Shown one piece after another: positions 51,842 through 59,541 of a stretch of DNA of 64,000 nt (position 1 is the stretch's first letter; each line of letters begins with the position of its first letter). This DNA comes from Phytohabitans sp052068095 (lineage in GTDB: Bacteria; Actinomycetota; Actinomycetes; Mycobacteriales; Micromonosporaceae). The DNA lies in NCBI RefSeq assembly GCF_052068095.1, contig NZ_JBQHDG010000001.1, forward strand, positions 434,001 to 498,000. The letters run 5' to 3'. The notes beneath the pieces are model-generated. The model did no database searches. It was not told where the DNA came from and was given only the letters and a program-made list of their open reading frames with translations. A program made the translations under genes and the position numbers.

Positions 51842-52879
51842 TCAGTCTCGCTCGGTGCCGCTCGGGACGGACCTTTCCAAGGGTACGGCGGCATCGACCG
51901 GGGTCTCGGGCTCGTCGGTGCGCGGGTGGCCGAACCACGCCGAGCGCCGCCGCAGCTGAGCCCAGCGGCCCTCGGGACCGCGGTCGCGGCCGGCCACCTG
52001 TGCCCCGCTGACCTCGGTGCCGGGCTGGCGGGCGGCCTCCTGCGCGGCCCGCGGCAGCGAGCGCACGCTCTCGTCGGCCGCCAGCCCCACGCGCCGCTCC
52101 TCGGCCGCGCCCAGCGCCGCCAGCACCGTGGGCAGCAGGGCGGCGGCCGCCACCGCGTAGCCGTCCGCGGACGGGTGGAAGTGGTCCCACGAGAAGAACC
52201 TGGTCGGCTCGGCCGAGAAGCGGGGGCCGAGCAGGTCGCCGAGCGAGACAGTCCAGCCGCCCGCCTCGACCACCGCCACCGTCTGCGCGGCCGCGAGCTG
52301 GCGGCTCCAGTAGCGGGTCAGCCACCGCAGCGGCGGCTTGATCGGCCGGATCGTGCCCAGGTCGGGGCAGGTGCCGACGACCACCTCGGCGCCCGCCGCG
52401 CGCAGGTCGCGGACCGCGTTGACGAGGTGGCGGACGGCGGTGCTGGTGGTGGCGCGGTGGGTGACGTCATTGCCGCCCACCAGGATGATCGCGACGTCGG
52501 GCTCGACCTCCAGCGCGGCCTCGACCTGCCGGCCGAGCCCCGCCGACATCGCACCCACCACGGCGTAGCGATGCAGGCGCACCGGCCGGCGCAGCCGCCG
52601 GGATACGCCGGTGGCGAGCATCGCGCCAGGAGTCTCGCGCGGGCGGTGCACCCCGTAGCCGGCGGCGGAGGAGTCGCCGAGCACCACCATCGTGATCGGC
52701 TTGCCGGGCAGCCGGGGGCCGTAGACACCGTCACCGCGCGGTGGCGGCGCCTCGGCCTGCGGAATCACCCTCCGGGCCGCCTTGGCCTGCCCGACGATCA
52801 CACCGGCACTCACCACCACCGTGGCACCGGCCAGGCCCGCACCGACCGCCGCAGCCTTGGCAACCTTCCACGTGTTCAT
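51842..52879 (-). CDS. SGNH/GDSL hydrolase (paralogue with C-terminal tail)
   Basis: The 345-residue protein has an N-terminal helix (about 7-27), block I 'MVVLGDSSAAGYGVHRPRE', block III 'VAIILVGGNDVTHR', and block V 'FFSWDHFHPSADGYAVAAAA'. The last 90 or so residues are polar and low in complexity. ATG 52879 is preceded by GGGGGG and preferred to a GTG 24 bp upstream. The close sequence match and adjacency to 51002-51790 indicate a tandem duplication. Confidence 0.9.
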   Translation of the reverse strand: MNTWKVAKAAAVGAGLAGATVVVSAGVIVGQAKAARRVIPQAEAPPPRGDGVYGPRLPGKPITMVVLGDSSAAGYGVHRPRETPGAMLATGVSRRLRRPVRLHRYAVVGAMSAGLGRQVEAALEVEPDVAIILVGGNDVTHRATTSTAVRHLVNAVRDLRAAGAEVVVGTCPDLGTIRPIKPPLRWLTRYWSRQLAAAQTVAVVEAGGWTVSLGDLLGPRFSAEPTRFFSWDHFHPSADGYAVAAAALLPTVLAALGAAEERRVGLAADESVRSLPRAAQEAARQPGTEVSGAQVAGRDRGPEGRWAQLRRRSAWFGHPRTDEPETPVDAAVPLERSVPSGTERD

Positions 52880-52991
52880 CAGCGCCCCCCGCCGAATACC
52901 CACTGAGGTTTACGAGGTTATCGCGACAGCGCCGCACGGCCGGGGCTTGCGGCCACGCTTGGGGTTTGTCGCGGCGGGGCACTATGAGCGA

Positions 52992-53345
52992 ATGGGTAGG
53001 ACCTTGAATCGCACGGCGGCGTTCACCGCGCTGGGCCGGGCGCTGACGGCGAGGGCGCGGGGCGGCCCCTCGGTGGGCGCGCGCCTTGCCGCCCTCCCGC
53101 GCATGGTGTGGGCCACGATCACGGGCCGCTACGACGGCGGCGTGCGACTGGCGATGATGGTGGCCGCGACGGCGTACGTGGCGTCGCCGATCGACCTCGT
53201 GCCCGAGGCGTTCCTGCTCCTGGTCGGCCTCATCGACGACGCCGTGGTGATCGCCTGGCTGGCGGGCGCGATCCTGGCGGAGACCGAGCGGTTCATCGAG
53301 TGGGACGCCGCGCGACGGAGCGTCATCCACGGGCACGTAGTCTGA
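52992..53345 (+). CDS. YkvA family (DUF1232) membrane protein
   Basis: The 117-residue protein has the DUF1232 core 'YDGGVRLAMMVAATAYVASP' then 'IDLVPEAFLLLVGLIDDAVV', with two short helices. The family is small and its function is unknown. It ends 4 bp before the cystathionine beta-synthase GTG, so the two are probably cotranscribed. Confidence 0.85.
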   Translation: MGRTLNRTAAFTALGRALTARARGGPSVGARLAALPRMVWATITGRYDGGVRLAMMVAATAYVASPIDLVPEAFLLLVGLIDDAVVIAWLAGAILAETERFIEWDAARRSVIHGHVV

Positions 53346-53349
53346 CCAG

Positions 53350-54720
53350 GTGCGCTACTACGACAACGTCGTCGAGTTGATCGGCAACACCCCGCTGGTC
53401 AGGCTGCGAAACGTCGCCGCCGGCATCGAGGCCATGGTGCTTGCCAAGATCGAGTATGTGAATCCGGGCGGCTCGGTCAAGGACCGCATCGCGCTCAAGA
53501 TGGTGGAGGATGCGGAGGCCGCCGGCCTACTCAAAGAGGGCGGCACGATCGTCGAGCCGACCAGCGGTAACACCGGCGTCGGCCTCGCACTCGTCGCGCA
53601 GCTGCGTGGATACCGCTGCGTGTTCGTCTGTCCTGACAAGGTGAGCCAGGACAAGCAGGACGTGCTCCGGGCGTACGGCGCGGAGGTGGTGGTCTGCCCC
53701 ACCGCGGTCGCTCCCGAGGATCCCCGCTCGTACTACAACGTCTCCGACCGGCTGGCCCGCGAGATCCCCGGCGCGTGGAAGCCCAACCAGTACGCCAACC
53801 CGGCCAACCCCCGCTCGCACTACGAGACCACCGGCCCCGAGCTGTGGGAGCAGACCGGGGGACGGATCACGCACTTCGTGGCGGGCGTCGGCACCGGCGG
53901 CACGATCTCGGGCGCGGGCCGCTACCTCAAGGAGGTCTCCGGCGGCGCGGTCCGCGTCATCGGCGCCGACCCGGAGGGCTCGGTCTACTCCGGCGGCACC
54001 GGCCGGCCATACCTCGTGGAGGGCGTCGGCGAAGACTTCTGGCCGGAGACCTACGACCGCGAGATCTGCGACGAGATCGTCAAGGTGTCCGACAAGGTGT
54101 CGTTCGACCTCACCCGGCGACTCGCCCGCGAGGAGGGCCTGCTGGTCGGCGGCTCGTGCGGGATGGCGGCCCAGGCGGCACTCGAGGTCGCCAGCCGCGC
54201 CAAGCCCGGCGACGTGGTGGTCGTGCTGCTGCCGGACGGCGGCCGCGGCTACCTCTCCAAGATCTTCAACGACGAGTGGATGGCCCGCTACGGCTTCCTC
54301 GACACCGGCAGCGCCGAGCCGACGGTGCTGGACGCGCTCTCCGCCAAGCCCGGCGGGATGCCGTCGCTGGTCCACGTACACCCGACCGAGACGGTCCGCG
54401 ACGCGATCGACTACATGCGCGAGTACGGCGTCTCCCAACTTCCCGTGCTCAAGGCCGAGCCCCCGGTCGTCACCGGCGAGGTGGCCGGCTCGATCGCGGA
54501 AAAGGACCTGCTCGACGCGCTCTTCACCGGCCAGGCCCACCTGCACGACACCATCGAGCGGCACATGGGTCCGGCACTGCCGATGGTCGGCGGCGGCCAG
54601 CCGGTGAACGAGGCGGTGCGCCTACTGGAAAAGTCGGACGCCGCGCTCGTGCTGGTCGACGGCAAGCCCCAAGGGGTGCTCACCCGCCAGGACCTGCTCG
54701 CCCACCTCGGGGCGCGCTAG
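53350..54720 (+). CDS. cbs: Cystathionine beta-synthase
   Basis: The 456-residue enzyme condenses serine and homocysteine to cystathionine in transsulfuration. It is a PLP fold-type II protein: PLP Lys in 'VNPGGSVKDRIALKM', 'VEPTSGNTGVGLALVAQLRG', and the phosphate-binding loop 'GVGTGGTISGAGRYLKEV'. Two C-terminal CBS domains (about 335-455, 'ETVRDAIDYMREYGVSQLPV' and 'PVNEAVRLLEKSDAALVLVD') distinguish it from plain cysteine synthase. A mixed role as cysteine synthase is possible. GTG start. Confidence 0.92.
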   Translation: MRYYDNVVELIGNTPLVRLRNVAAGIEAMVLAKIEYVNPGGSVKDRIALKMVEDAEAAGLLKEGGTIVEPTSGNTGVGLALVAQLRGYRCVFVCPDKVSQDKQDVLRAYGAEVVVCPTAVAPEDPRSYYNVSDRLAREIPGAWKPNQYANPANPRSHYETTGPELWEQTGGRITHFVAGVGTGGTISGAGRYLKEVSGGAVRVIGADPEGSVYSGGTGRPYLVEGVGEDFWPETYDREICDEIVKVSDKVSFDLTRRLAREEGLLVGGSCGMAAQAALEVASRAKPGDVVVVLLPDGGRGYLSKIFNDEWMARYGFLDTGSAEPTVLDALSAKPGGMPSLVHVHPTETVRDAIDYMREYGVSQLPVLKAEPPVVTGEVAGSIAEKDLLDALFTGQAHLHDTIERHMGPALPMVGGGQPVNEAVRLLEKSDAALVLVDGKPQGVLTRQDLLAHLGAR

Positions 54721-54770
54721 TCACGTCGCTTCCGGCCCGCGGCGTTCCAATCCAAAAGCGAAAGATTTGG

Positions 54771-54825
54771 GCTACCGCGACGTCCGCGGTGGTCCGGACC
54801 GCTGCTCCCGCGGCCTCACCCTCCG
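54771..54825 (+). repeat. R2 repeat, left arm of TIR element B
   Basis: A 55-bp match to R2, shortened at its inner end (CCTCACCCTCCG). The outer flank AAAGATTTGG is shared in inverted form with the right-hand side (CTCAAATCTC). Confidence 0.85.
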
Positions 54826-54885
54826 CGTGACACGACCAACCCGAGGACCGCTAAGGCGGCATCGGAGGGGTTGAGGGGTGACCGC

Positions 54886-54951
54886 GACCGGCAGCGGATG
54901 GGTGAGGCCGCGGGAGCGACGGAGAGCGACCACGACGGACGTCGCGGCAGC
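54886..54951 (-). repeat. R2 repeat, right arm of TIR element B
   Basis: This is the inverted R2 unit ending GGACGTCGCGGCAGC. Compared with the left arm the centre has diverged (GGAGCGACGGAGAGCGACC) while the ends match. Confidence 0.8.
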
Positions 54952-54959
54952 TCAAATCT

Positions 54960-55904
54960 CTAGCGCCCCAGCTCTGCCGGGACGGTGACGACGTCGACAA
55001 GCGCGCCCTTGCGGAGGACGGTGACCGGCAGGCGGGTGCCGATCGCCGGGCCGAGCATGAGGCGCTGGAGGGCCTGGACGTTGGAGACCGGGCGCCCGCC
55101 GGCCGACAGGATCACGTCGCCGAGGTAGATGCCCGCCACGCCGGCGGGGCTGCCGGGCACGACCTCGACCACGCGCAGGCCGACCTTCTGGCCGAGGCGC
55201 TCGGCGAGGGCGGGTGGGAGCGGCACCGGCGCGCCGGCCACGCCCAGCCAGGCCCGGCGGACCCGCCGGTTGGAGACGAGCTCGCCGATGATCTGGCGGG
55301 TGGTGGAGTTGATCGGCACGGCCAGGCCCAGGCCGAATCCGGCCACCGCCGTGTTGACGCCCACCACCCGGCCGGCCGAGTCGGCCAGCGCGCCGCCGGA
55401 GTTGCCCGGGTTGAGGGCGGCGTCGGTCTGGATCACGTCGTCGATCAGGCGCATGTTGCGGCCGTCGCGGGCCGGTATCGAACGGCCGAGGCCGGACACC
55501 ACGCCGGCGGTGACCGAGCCGGCAAGGCCCATGGGGTTACCCACCGCTACGACGAGCTGGCCGATCCGGAGGCGGTCGGCGTCGCCCAGCTCGGCCGGGG
55601 GCGCGCCGGGCGCGTGCGCCCGGAGGACGGCCAGGTCGGACAGGGGGTCGGCGCCCACCACGTCGAACCGCGTCTCCAGGCCGTCGCCGAAGGTCGCGGT
55701 GCCGCCGGTCGCGCCGGCGACCACGTGTGCGCTGGTGAGAAGGAATCCGTCGTCGGTGAAGGTGACCGCCGATCCGGCGCCACCACCGCGTGGGGTGCGT
55801 ACCGCCAGGGCGGCCACGCTCGGCAACACTCGCTCGGCCACACCCGTGACGACCTGCGAGTATGCGTCGAGCGCCGCTCGTTCGACTTCGCGTTCGGTGC
55901 TCAT
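54960..55904 (-). CDS. HtrA/DegP-like serine protease with PDZ domain, no signal peptide
   Basis: The 314-residue S1C protease has catalytic His in 'FLLTSAHVVAGATGG', Asp in 'GADPLSDLAVLRAH' and Ser in 'TDAALNPGNSGGALADSAGR', followed by a PDZ domain (about 225-310, 'LRVVEVVPGSPAGVAGIYLG'). Unlike most HtrA proteins it has no membrane segment or signal before the protease domain, so it appears cytoplasmic. It is divergent from the next gene across about 160 bp. Confidence 0.88.
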   Translation of the reverse strand: MSTEREVERAALDAYSQVVTGVAERVLPSVAALAVRTPRGGGAGSAVTFTDDGFLLTSAHVVAGATGGTATFGDGLETRFDVVGADPLSDLAVLRAHAPGAPPAELGDADRLRIGQLVVAVGNPMGLAGSVTAGVVSGLGRSIPARDGRNMRLIDDVIQTDAALNPGNSGGALADSAGRVVGVNTAVAGFGLGLAVPINSTTRQIIGELVSNRRVRRAWLGVAGAPVPLPPALAERLGQKVGLRVVEVVPGSPAGVAGIYLGDVILSAGGRPVSNVQALQRLMLGPAIGTRLPVTVLRKGALVDVVTVPAELGR

Positions 55905-56065
55905 GTCGCACCCAACGCCCGCCGTGTGCCGGTCAATCCCGGGCGGTATCCGCTCTGAGCGAACGCCCCGAAAGTGGCATTCTGGCCGCGTCGCACAAGC
56001 TGTCCGATCACACCCCTTGTCGACCCCGTTGACTAAGCGTGGCTCCCGAGAGGGGGGACGGACGG

Positions 56066-56371
56066 ATGGTCAGCATTGACCACACGGAGCCGACCGACGT
56101 GGTGGATCGCCTGCTCTGGCGGGACGCACAGACCATGCTCGGCCGGCACGCACAACCCGACCATGACAGCAAGTGTGTCTGGTGCGGCTCGCAGTGGCCG
56201 TGTCCGCCCAGGCGACTCGCGCAACGCGCCGAGGCGGCATCCCGCCGGCCCTGGCGCGAGTCGTGGACGGCACGGCACGACCTGAACGGGCTCCGAGCGC
56301 TGCCGAGTTGGCGCGACGACCTGGGCGGACCGGGCCGGTGGGGCCCGACGAACCGCGGCTCCTTCGACTGA
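56066..56371 (+). CDS. Small Cys-containing hypothetical protein
   Basis: The 101-residue protein has 'HDSKCVWCGSQWPCPPRRLA' with Cys37, Cys40 and Cys46, plus His28 and His33 just before, which could bind zinc. The rest ('MVSIDHTEPTDVVDRLLWRD', 'NGLRALPSWRDDLGG') is conserved-looking but unrecognised. ATG 56066 follows GAGAGGGGGG. I cannot assign a function. Confidence 0.6.
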   Translation: MVSIDHTEPTDVVDRLLWRDAQTMLGRHAQPDHDSKCVWCGSQWPCPPRRLAQRAEAASRRPWRESWTARHDLNGLRALPSWRDDLGGPGRWGPTNRGSFD

Positions 56372-56531
56372 CCCGACAACACCAATGACCGCATAACCCG
56401 CGGTTGACGCCGAGGTGCCCCGCCAGCACACCGGCGCCCCGCAAAGACCCACCCAAGCTTGGAGACCGGCAAGCCTCCGTCGGTCCGGCGCCTCCGGCCA
56501 GGCGTTTCCCCCGGTTTGGGTTGGGTACGGC

Positions 56532-56599
56532 GGGCGAGGGTACGTGATCACCGGTTCCCCCGCATACATCCGGTCGCGTACCCTCGCCCAGCCGATTTT
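56532..56599 (+). promoter_or_regulatory. Stem-loop with T run before the hexapeptide-repeat gene
   Basis: GGGCGAGGGTACG (56532-56544) and CGTACCCTCGCCC (56577-56589) form a perfect 13-bp stem around 32 nt, followed by a T-rich stretch at 56595-56599 (ATTTTT) and, 17 bp later, the ATG at 56616. It could be an attenuator of the downstream gene or a terminator for the gene ending at 56371. Confidence 0.5.
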
Positions 56600-56615
56600 T
56601 GGGCATTGTGTGTGG

Positions 56616-57233
56616 ATGCTGATCAGACATCGCGGCAATCAGCCCACCGTCGATCCCACCGCCTACGTCGCACCAAACGCGACCCTCGTGGGAGACGTCC
56701 GCGTCGGGCCGCGGGCACGCGTCATGTACGGCGCGACACTCGACGCCGAGGGCGCGTACATCGAGATCGGCGAGGCATGCGTGATCGCCGAAAACGCGGT
56801 GCTCCGCGCCACCGCCGTCGCCGACCCGGCCTACCCGGTGATCCTCGGCGACCACGTGTTCGTCTCACCACACGCGACACTGCTGGGCTGCCAGGTCGAC
56901 CGCTGCGCCTACCTCGCCACCGGCATCACCGTCCTCCAGGGCGCGCGGCTGGAGCCCGGCGCGGTGGTGGCGGTCGGCGCGCTGGTACACGCGCGTACGG
57001 TGCTGCCGGCCGAGTACTTCGTGCCGCCGATGTCGGTGGCGGTGGGCGATCCGGTGCGGGTGATCAGCTCGGAGCGCCCCGAGGAGCTCACCGCCGCCGT
57101 GCGGGACGTCAACTTCGCGGCCGCGGCCTTCGGGGTGCAGGCGGAGTGGACGGACCGGATCGCGCGGTACGAGCGGATCGCCGAGGTGCGGGTGGCCGAG
57201 TTCGCGGCGCACGCGGACGACGAGATGCTCTAA
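56616..57233 (+). CDS. Left-handed beta-helix hexapeptide-repeat protein (gamma-carbonic anhydrase-like)
   Basis: The 205-residue protein ('MLIRHRGNQPTVDPTAYVAP') has repeated hexapeptides ('NATLVGDVRVGPRARVMYGA', 'ACVIAENAVLRATAVADPAY') and His residues in 'VILGDHVFVSPHATLLGCQV', the pattern of gamma-class carbonic anhydrase and related acyltransferases. Zinc ligands are not fully certain, so activity is tentative. The frame extends upstream, but that part is the stem-loop region, so ATG 56616 is used. Confidence 0.78.
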   Translation: MLIRHRGNQPTVDPTAYVAPNATLVGDVRVGPRARVMYGATLDAEGAYIEIGEACVIAENAVLRATAVADPAYPVILGDHVFVSPHATLLGCQVDRCAYLATGITVLQGARLEPGAVVAVGALVHARTVLPAEYFVPPMSVAVGDPVRVISSERPEELTAAVRDVNFAAAAFGVQAEWTDRIARYERIAEVRVAEFAAHADDEML

Positions 57234-57240
57234 ATCAGGC

Positions 57241-57358
57241 GGTGGGTCTTGCGTCGCGGACATGGCAGCGGTGGCCGGGGATTTCGGCTCGCCCCGCGAG
57301 CCGCCGGCCGCCGCGGTCTCCGGCGGGAGCGGCGGCCCGCCGCTGACGCGGACCCGGG
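57241..57358 (+). repeat. R1 repeat copy 4
   Basis: About 118 bp filling nearly the whole convergent gap between the hexapeptide-repeat and GNAT genes. It carries GGGGATTTCGGCTCGC, CGGTCTCCGGCGGGAGC, GGCGGCCCGCCGCTGACGCG and GACCCGGG, matching copies 1 to 3. Confidence 0.85.
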
Positions 57359-57367
57359 AAGTCTGGT

Positions 57368-57871
57368 TCAAAGGGCTTTCGCGTACCGCACCTGCTGGAC
57401 CCGCGCGGGGCCGATGTAGTCGTCGCGCTGGCTGCCGTCGGGTGTCCAGCCGCCGCGCTCGTAGAAGCCCCGCGCGTGCGTGTTGTCCGCCAGCACCCAC
57501 AGCACGGCATGGTGCCAGCCGCACGCGGCCAGCTTGTCCAGCGCGTCGGCCATCAGGGCGCCGCCCAGGCCCCGCCCCTGCGCGTCCGGTGCCACGTGGA
57601 TCGCGTGCAGGATGCCGGTGTCCGGCTGCTCGTCCGGCCCCAGGTAGGTGAAGCCGACGACGTCGCCACCCTCGGTCGCCACGGTCATCTGGTGGGTGTC
57701 GCGCTCGTACCGCCAGCGCTCGGTCCAGTAGTCGACCATGCTGGCCGCCGGTACGGCCTCGAGCGCGGCGGCCGGGACGAAGCCGGCGTACGCAGCCGCG
57801 CGCGACCGCACGTGCAGATGCGCGACGGCGGTCAGGTCCCGCTCACCCGCGGATCGGATCGTGAACGCCAT
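57368..57871 (-). CDS. GNAT family N-acetyltransferase
   Basis: The 167-residue acetyltransferase has the acetyl-CoA loop 'HAIHVAPDAQGRGLGGALMA' and 'WVLADNTHARGFYERGGWTP' (motif B). ATG 57871 lies inside the rnz 3' end on the same strand, so the genes overlap by 40 bp and are probably cotranscribed. Substrate unknown. Confidence 0.88.
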   Translation of the reverse strand: MAFTIRSAGERDLTAVAHLHVRSRAAAYAGFVPAAALEAVPAASMVDYWTERWRYERDTHQMTVATEGGDVVGFTYLGPDEQPDTGILHAIHVAPDAQGRGLGGALMADALDKLAACGWHHAVLWVLADNTHARGFYERGGWTPDGSQRDDYIGPARVQQVRYAKAL

Positions 57872-58782
57872 TCCGCCGAGGCTATCTGGCGTCGCTGTGG
57901 CACCGGCACCCTCATGAGATCTTCCGCCACCACGAGGTCGCCGTCGTAGTGCTCCCGCGCCTCCGCGACGAACCGCGCCGGATCGTCGTACCGCTGCGAG
58001 AAGTGGGTGAGCACGAGCCGCCGTACCCCGGACTCCTTGGCGACGCGCGCGGCCTGGGCCGCGGTGAGGTGCCCGACCTGCGCGGCCATCGTGGCGTCCT
58101 CGCTCAGGAAGGTCGCCTCGATCACCAGCATGTCGACGCCCTCGGCCAGCGCGAACACGTTGTCGCACAGCCCGGTGTCCATCACGAACGCGAACTTCTG
58201 CCCCGGCCGCGGCGCGCTCACCTCGTCGAGGCCCACGCGATGCCCGTCGACGTCGAGGTGCCCGCGCTCGATGAGCTCGCCGACCCGCGGCCCTCCGATG
58301 CCGTGCGCGGCGAGGCGCTCGGGCAGCATGCGGCGACCGTCCGGCTCGGTGAGCCGGTACCCGTAGGTCTCGACGGAGTGGTACAGGCGGCGGGCCTCGA
58401 GCTGCCCACCGATCGGCCCGTCGCCGGTGACTGGCACCTCGCGGATGTCGGCGTGGTCGTAGAAGCTCGTCGCGTGCCGCAGGCGGGCGAAGAAGTGCGC
58501 GCCGCCGGCCGGAAAATGCGCCACGACCGGATGCGGCACCCGGTCGAGCGAGATGCGCTGGATCACTCCAGGCAGGCCCAGGCTGTGGTCACCGTGGAAG
58601 TGCGTGACACAGATCCGCGTGACATCCGACGCCGCGACGCCGGCGCGCAGCATCTGGCGCTGGGTGCCCTCGCCCGGGTCGAAGAGGATGCCTTCGCTGT
58701 CCCAGCGGAGGAGGTACCCGTTGTGGTTGCGGTGGCGGGTGGGCACCTGGCTCGCGGTGCCGAGGACGACAAGCTCCCGCAC
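57832..58782 (-). CDS. rnz: Ribonuclease Z
   Basis: The 316-residue metallo-beta-lactamase-fold nuclease trims the 3' end of tRNA precursors. Zinc-binding His/Asp lie in 'ICVTHFHGDHSLGLPGVIQR', the Asp in 'QKFAFVMDTGLCDN' and the His in 'VRRLVLTHFSQRYDDPARF'. This matters here because the tRNA gene in the window lacks an encoded CCA and needs 3' processing. GTG start with GAGGAGG upstream, preceded by a long leader (58783-59045). Confidence 0.92.
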   Translation of the reverse strand: MRELVVLGTASQVPTRHRNHNGYLLRWDSEGILFDPGEGTQRQMLRAGVAASDVTRICVTHFHGDHSLGLPGVIQRISLDRVPHPVVAHFPAGGAHFFARLRHATSFYDHADIREVPVTGDGPIGGQLEARRLYHSVETYGYRLTEPDGRRMLPERLAAHGIGGPRVGELIERGHLDVDGHRVGLDEVSAPRPGQKFAFVMDTGLCDNVFALAEGVDMLVIEATFLSEDATMAAQVGHLTAAQAARVAKESGVRRLVLTHFSQRYDDPARFVAEAREHYDGDLVVAEDLMRVPVPQRRQIASAEWRSRSDPRVSGT

Positions 58783-59045
58783 TGGTCCTCCTCAGCCCGG
58801 ATATGCAGCGACCCCCGGGGCTTCCGAACGCGGTCGCGCACGGGCCGGCTGGACTGGGCCGGCACCCCGGGGGTCGGGTGACTGACTTGGTTTCGCCGCA
58901 CCGCTGTCACACGGTCTCGACGACGTGCTGCGTCAAGGACAGCGGCTAGCGGACAGCCACCTCACGAGTCCTACTGCTACACAAAGCCGGACCACCTCCC
59001 TTCCCGTGTACCGCAACGCTATCCACCCCGCCCGCTGGTCGGCAA
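58783..59045 (-). promoter_or_regulatory. Putative long structured leader and promoter of rnz
   Basis: On the minus strand a promoter-like pair, TTGCCG (59040-59045) and GATAGC (59018-59023) 16 bp apart, is followed by about 230 nt of non-coding sequence before the rnz start. It contains a perfect 12-bp stem (58809-58820 with 58865-58876, CGACCCCCGGGG) enclosing GC-rich inner hairpins, then the ribosome binding site. The layout suggests a regulatory leader, but no known riboswitch consensus was recognised. Confidence 0.5.
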
Positions 59046-59541
59046 CGCCTATTTCGCCACACCAGCGGCCGGCCTGGTAGCCGGGGTGTGGCGAGAGGAG
59101 GGGACGGGTGAGGGCTCCGGTTCGGCGGCCGGCGCGTCAGGCGCCGAACAAGTGCGAACCGGGGCGATGGGCGATCCGGTCACTGACCACCAGCCCGCCA
59201 CGCCAGCGGCCGGCTTCATCCCTTTAGCGGTACTGAAGTCGGCTGAGCCGGTATCCGAAGGAACTGCGTACATCGAAGTACTGCGAGGATGAATGGACGT
59301 AGCCAGTACGCGGTGGGCAGTAGGCGGCGCATGCCATGGGAAAAACCAAGGTCGAGGCGACAAGATGCCTCGATTGGATTCCTTGACCCAAACGCGCCCT
59401 GCCAGGTGGCAGTCGTGGGTCTCCAGCAGGTGCATGAAGGAAGTGGTGGTCCAACACAAACGGTCTGAGTGAGGTTGAGAGGCTGCCGCCGCCTGCAAGA
59501 ACTCGACAAAGGCCGACATCGCAGTGGCGGCAGAATCTCGT
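59046..59541. other. Gene-poor stretch with atypical composition
   Basis: About 500 bp without a convincing gene. GC content is visibly lower than around it (many AA/TT runs at 59340-59500). Two imperfect direct repeats carrying CCAGCGGCCGGC (about 59053-59073 and 59195-59215) and a 9-bp inverted repeat (59055-59063 with 59085-59093) are present. Open frames on both strands have no recognisable domain; the minus frame ending 'YFDVRSSFGYRLSRLQYR' is the most protein-like and may be a decayed gene. Confidence 0.5.

Larger units (their letters stand above)
54721..54959. other. Convergent intergenic gap with TIR element B
   Basis: The 239-bp gap between cbs and the HtrA-like gene is mostly occupied by a roughly 180-bp element with R2 arms at 54771-54825 and 54886-54951. 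The interior has no gene. The right arm ends about 9 bp before the stop codon of the protease gene. Confidence 0.75.

Noticed and set aside
58856..58880. GGGGTGCC on the minus strand of the rnz leader as part of a TPP riboswitch.
   Set aside because: The other required TPP elements (CTGAGA and the ACCTGATC region) are missing.
59049..59519. A 156-codon minus-strand frame as a real gene.
   Set aside because: The C-terminal half is low-complexity Ala/Pro/Ser sequence from the repeat region and no family pattern is visible; it is described only as an atypical patch.
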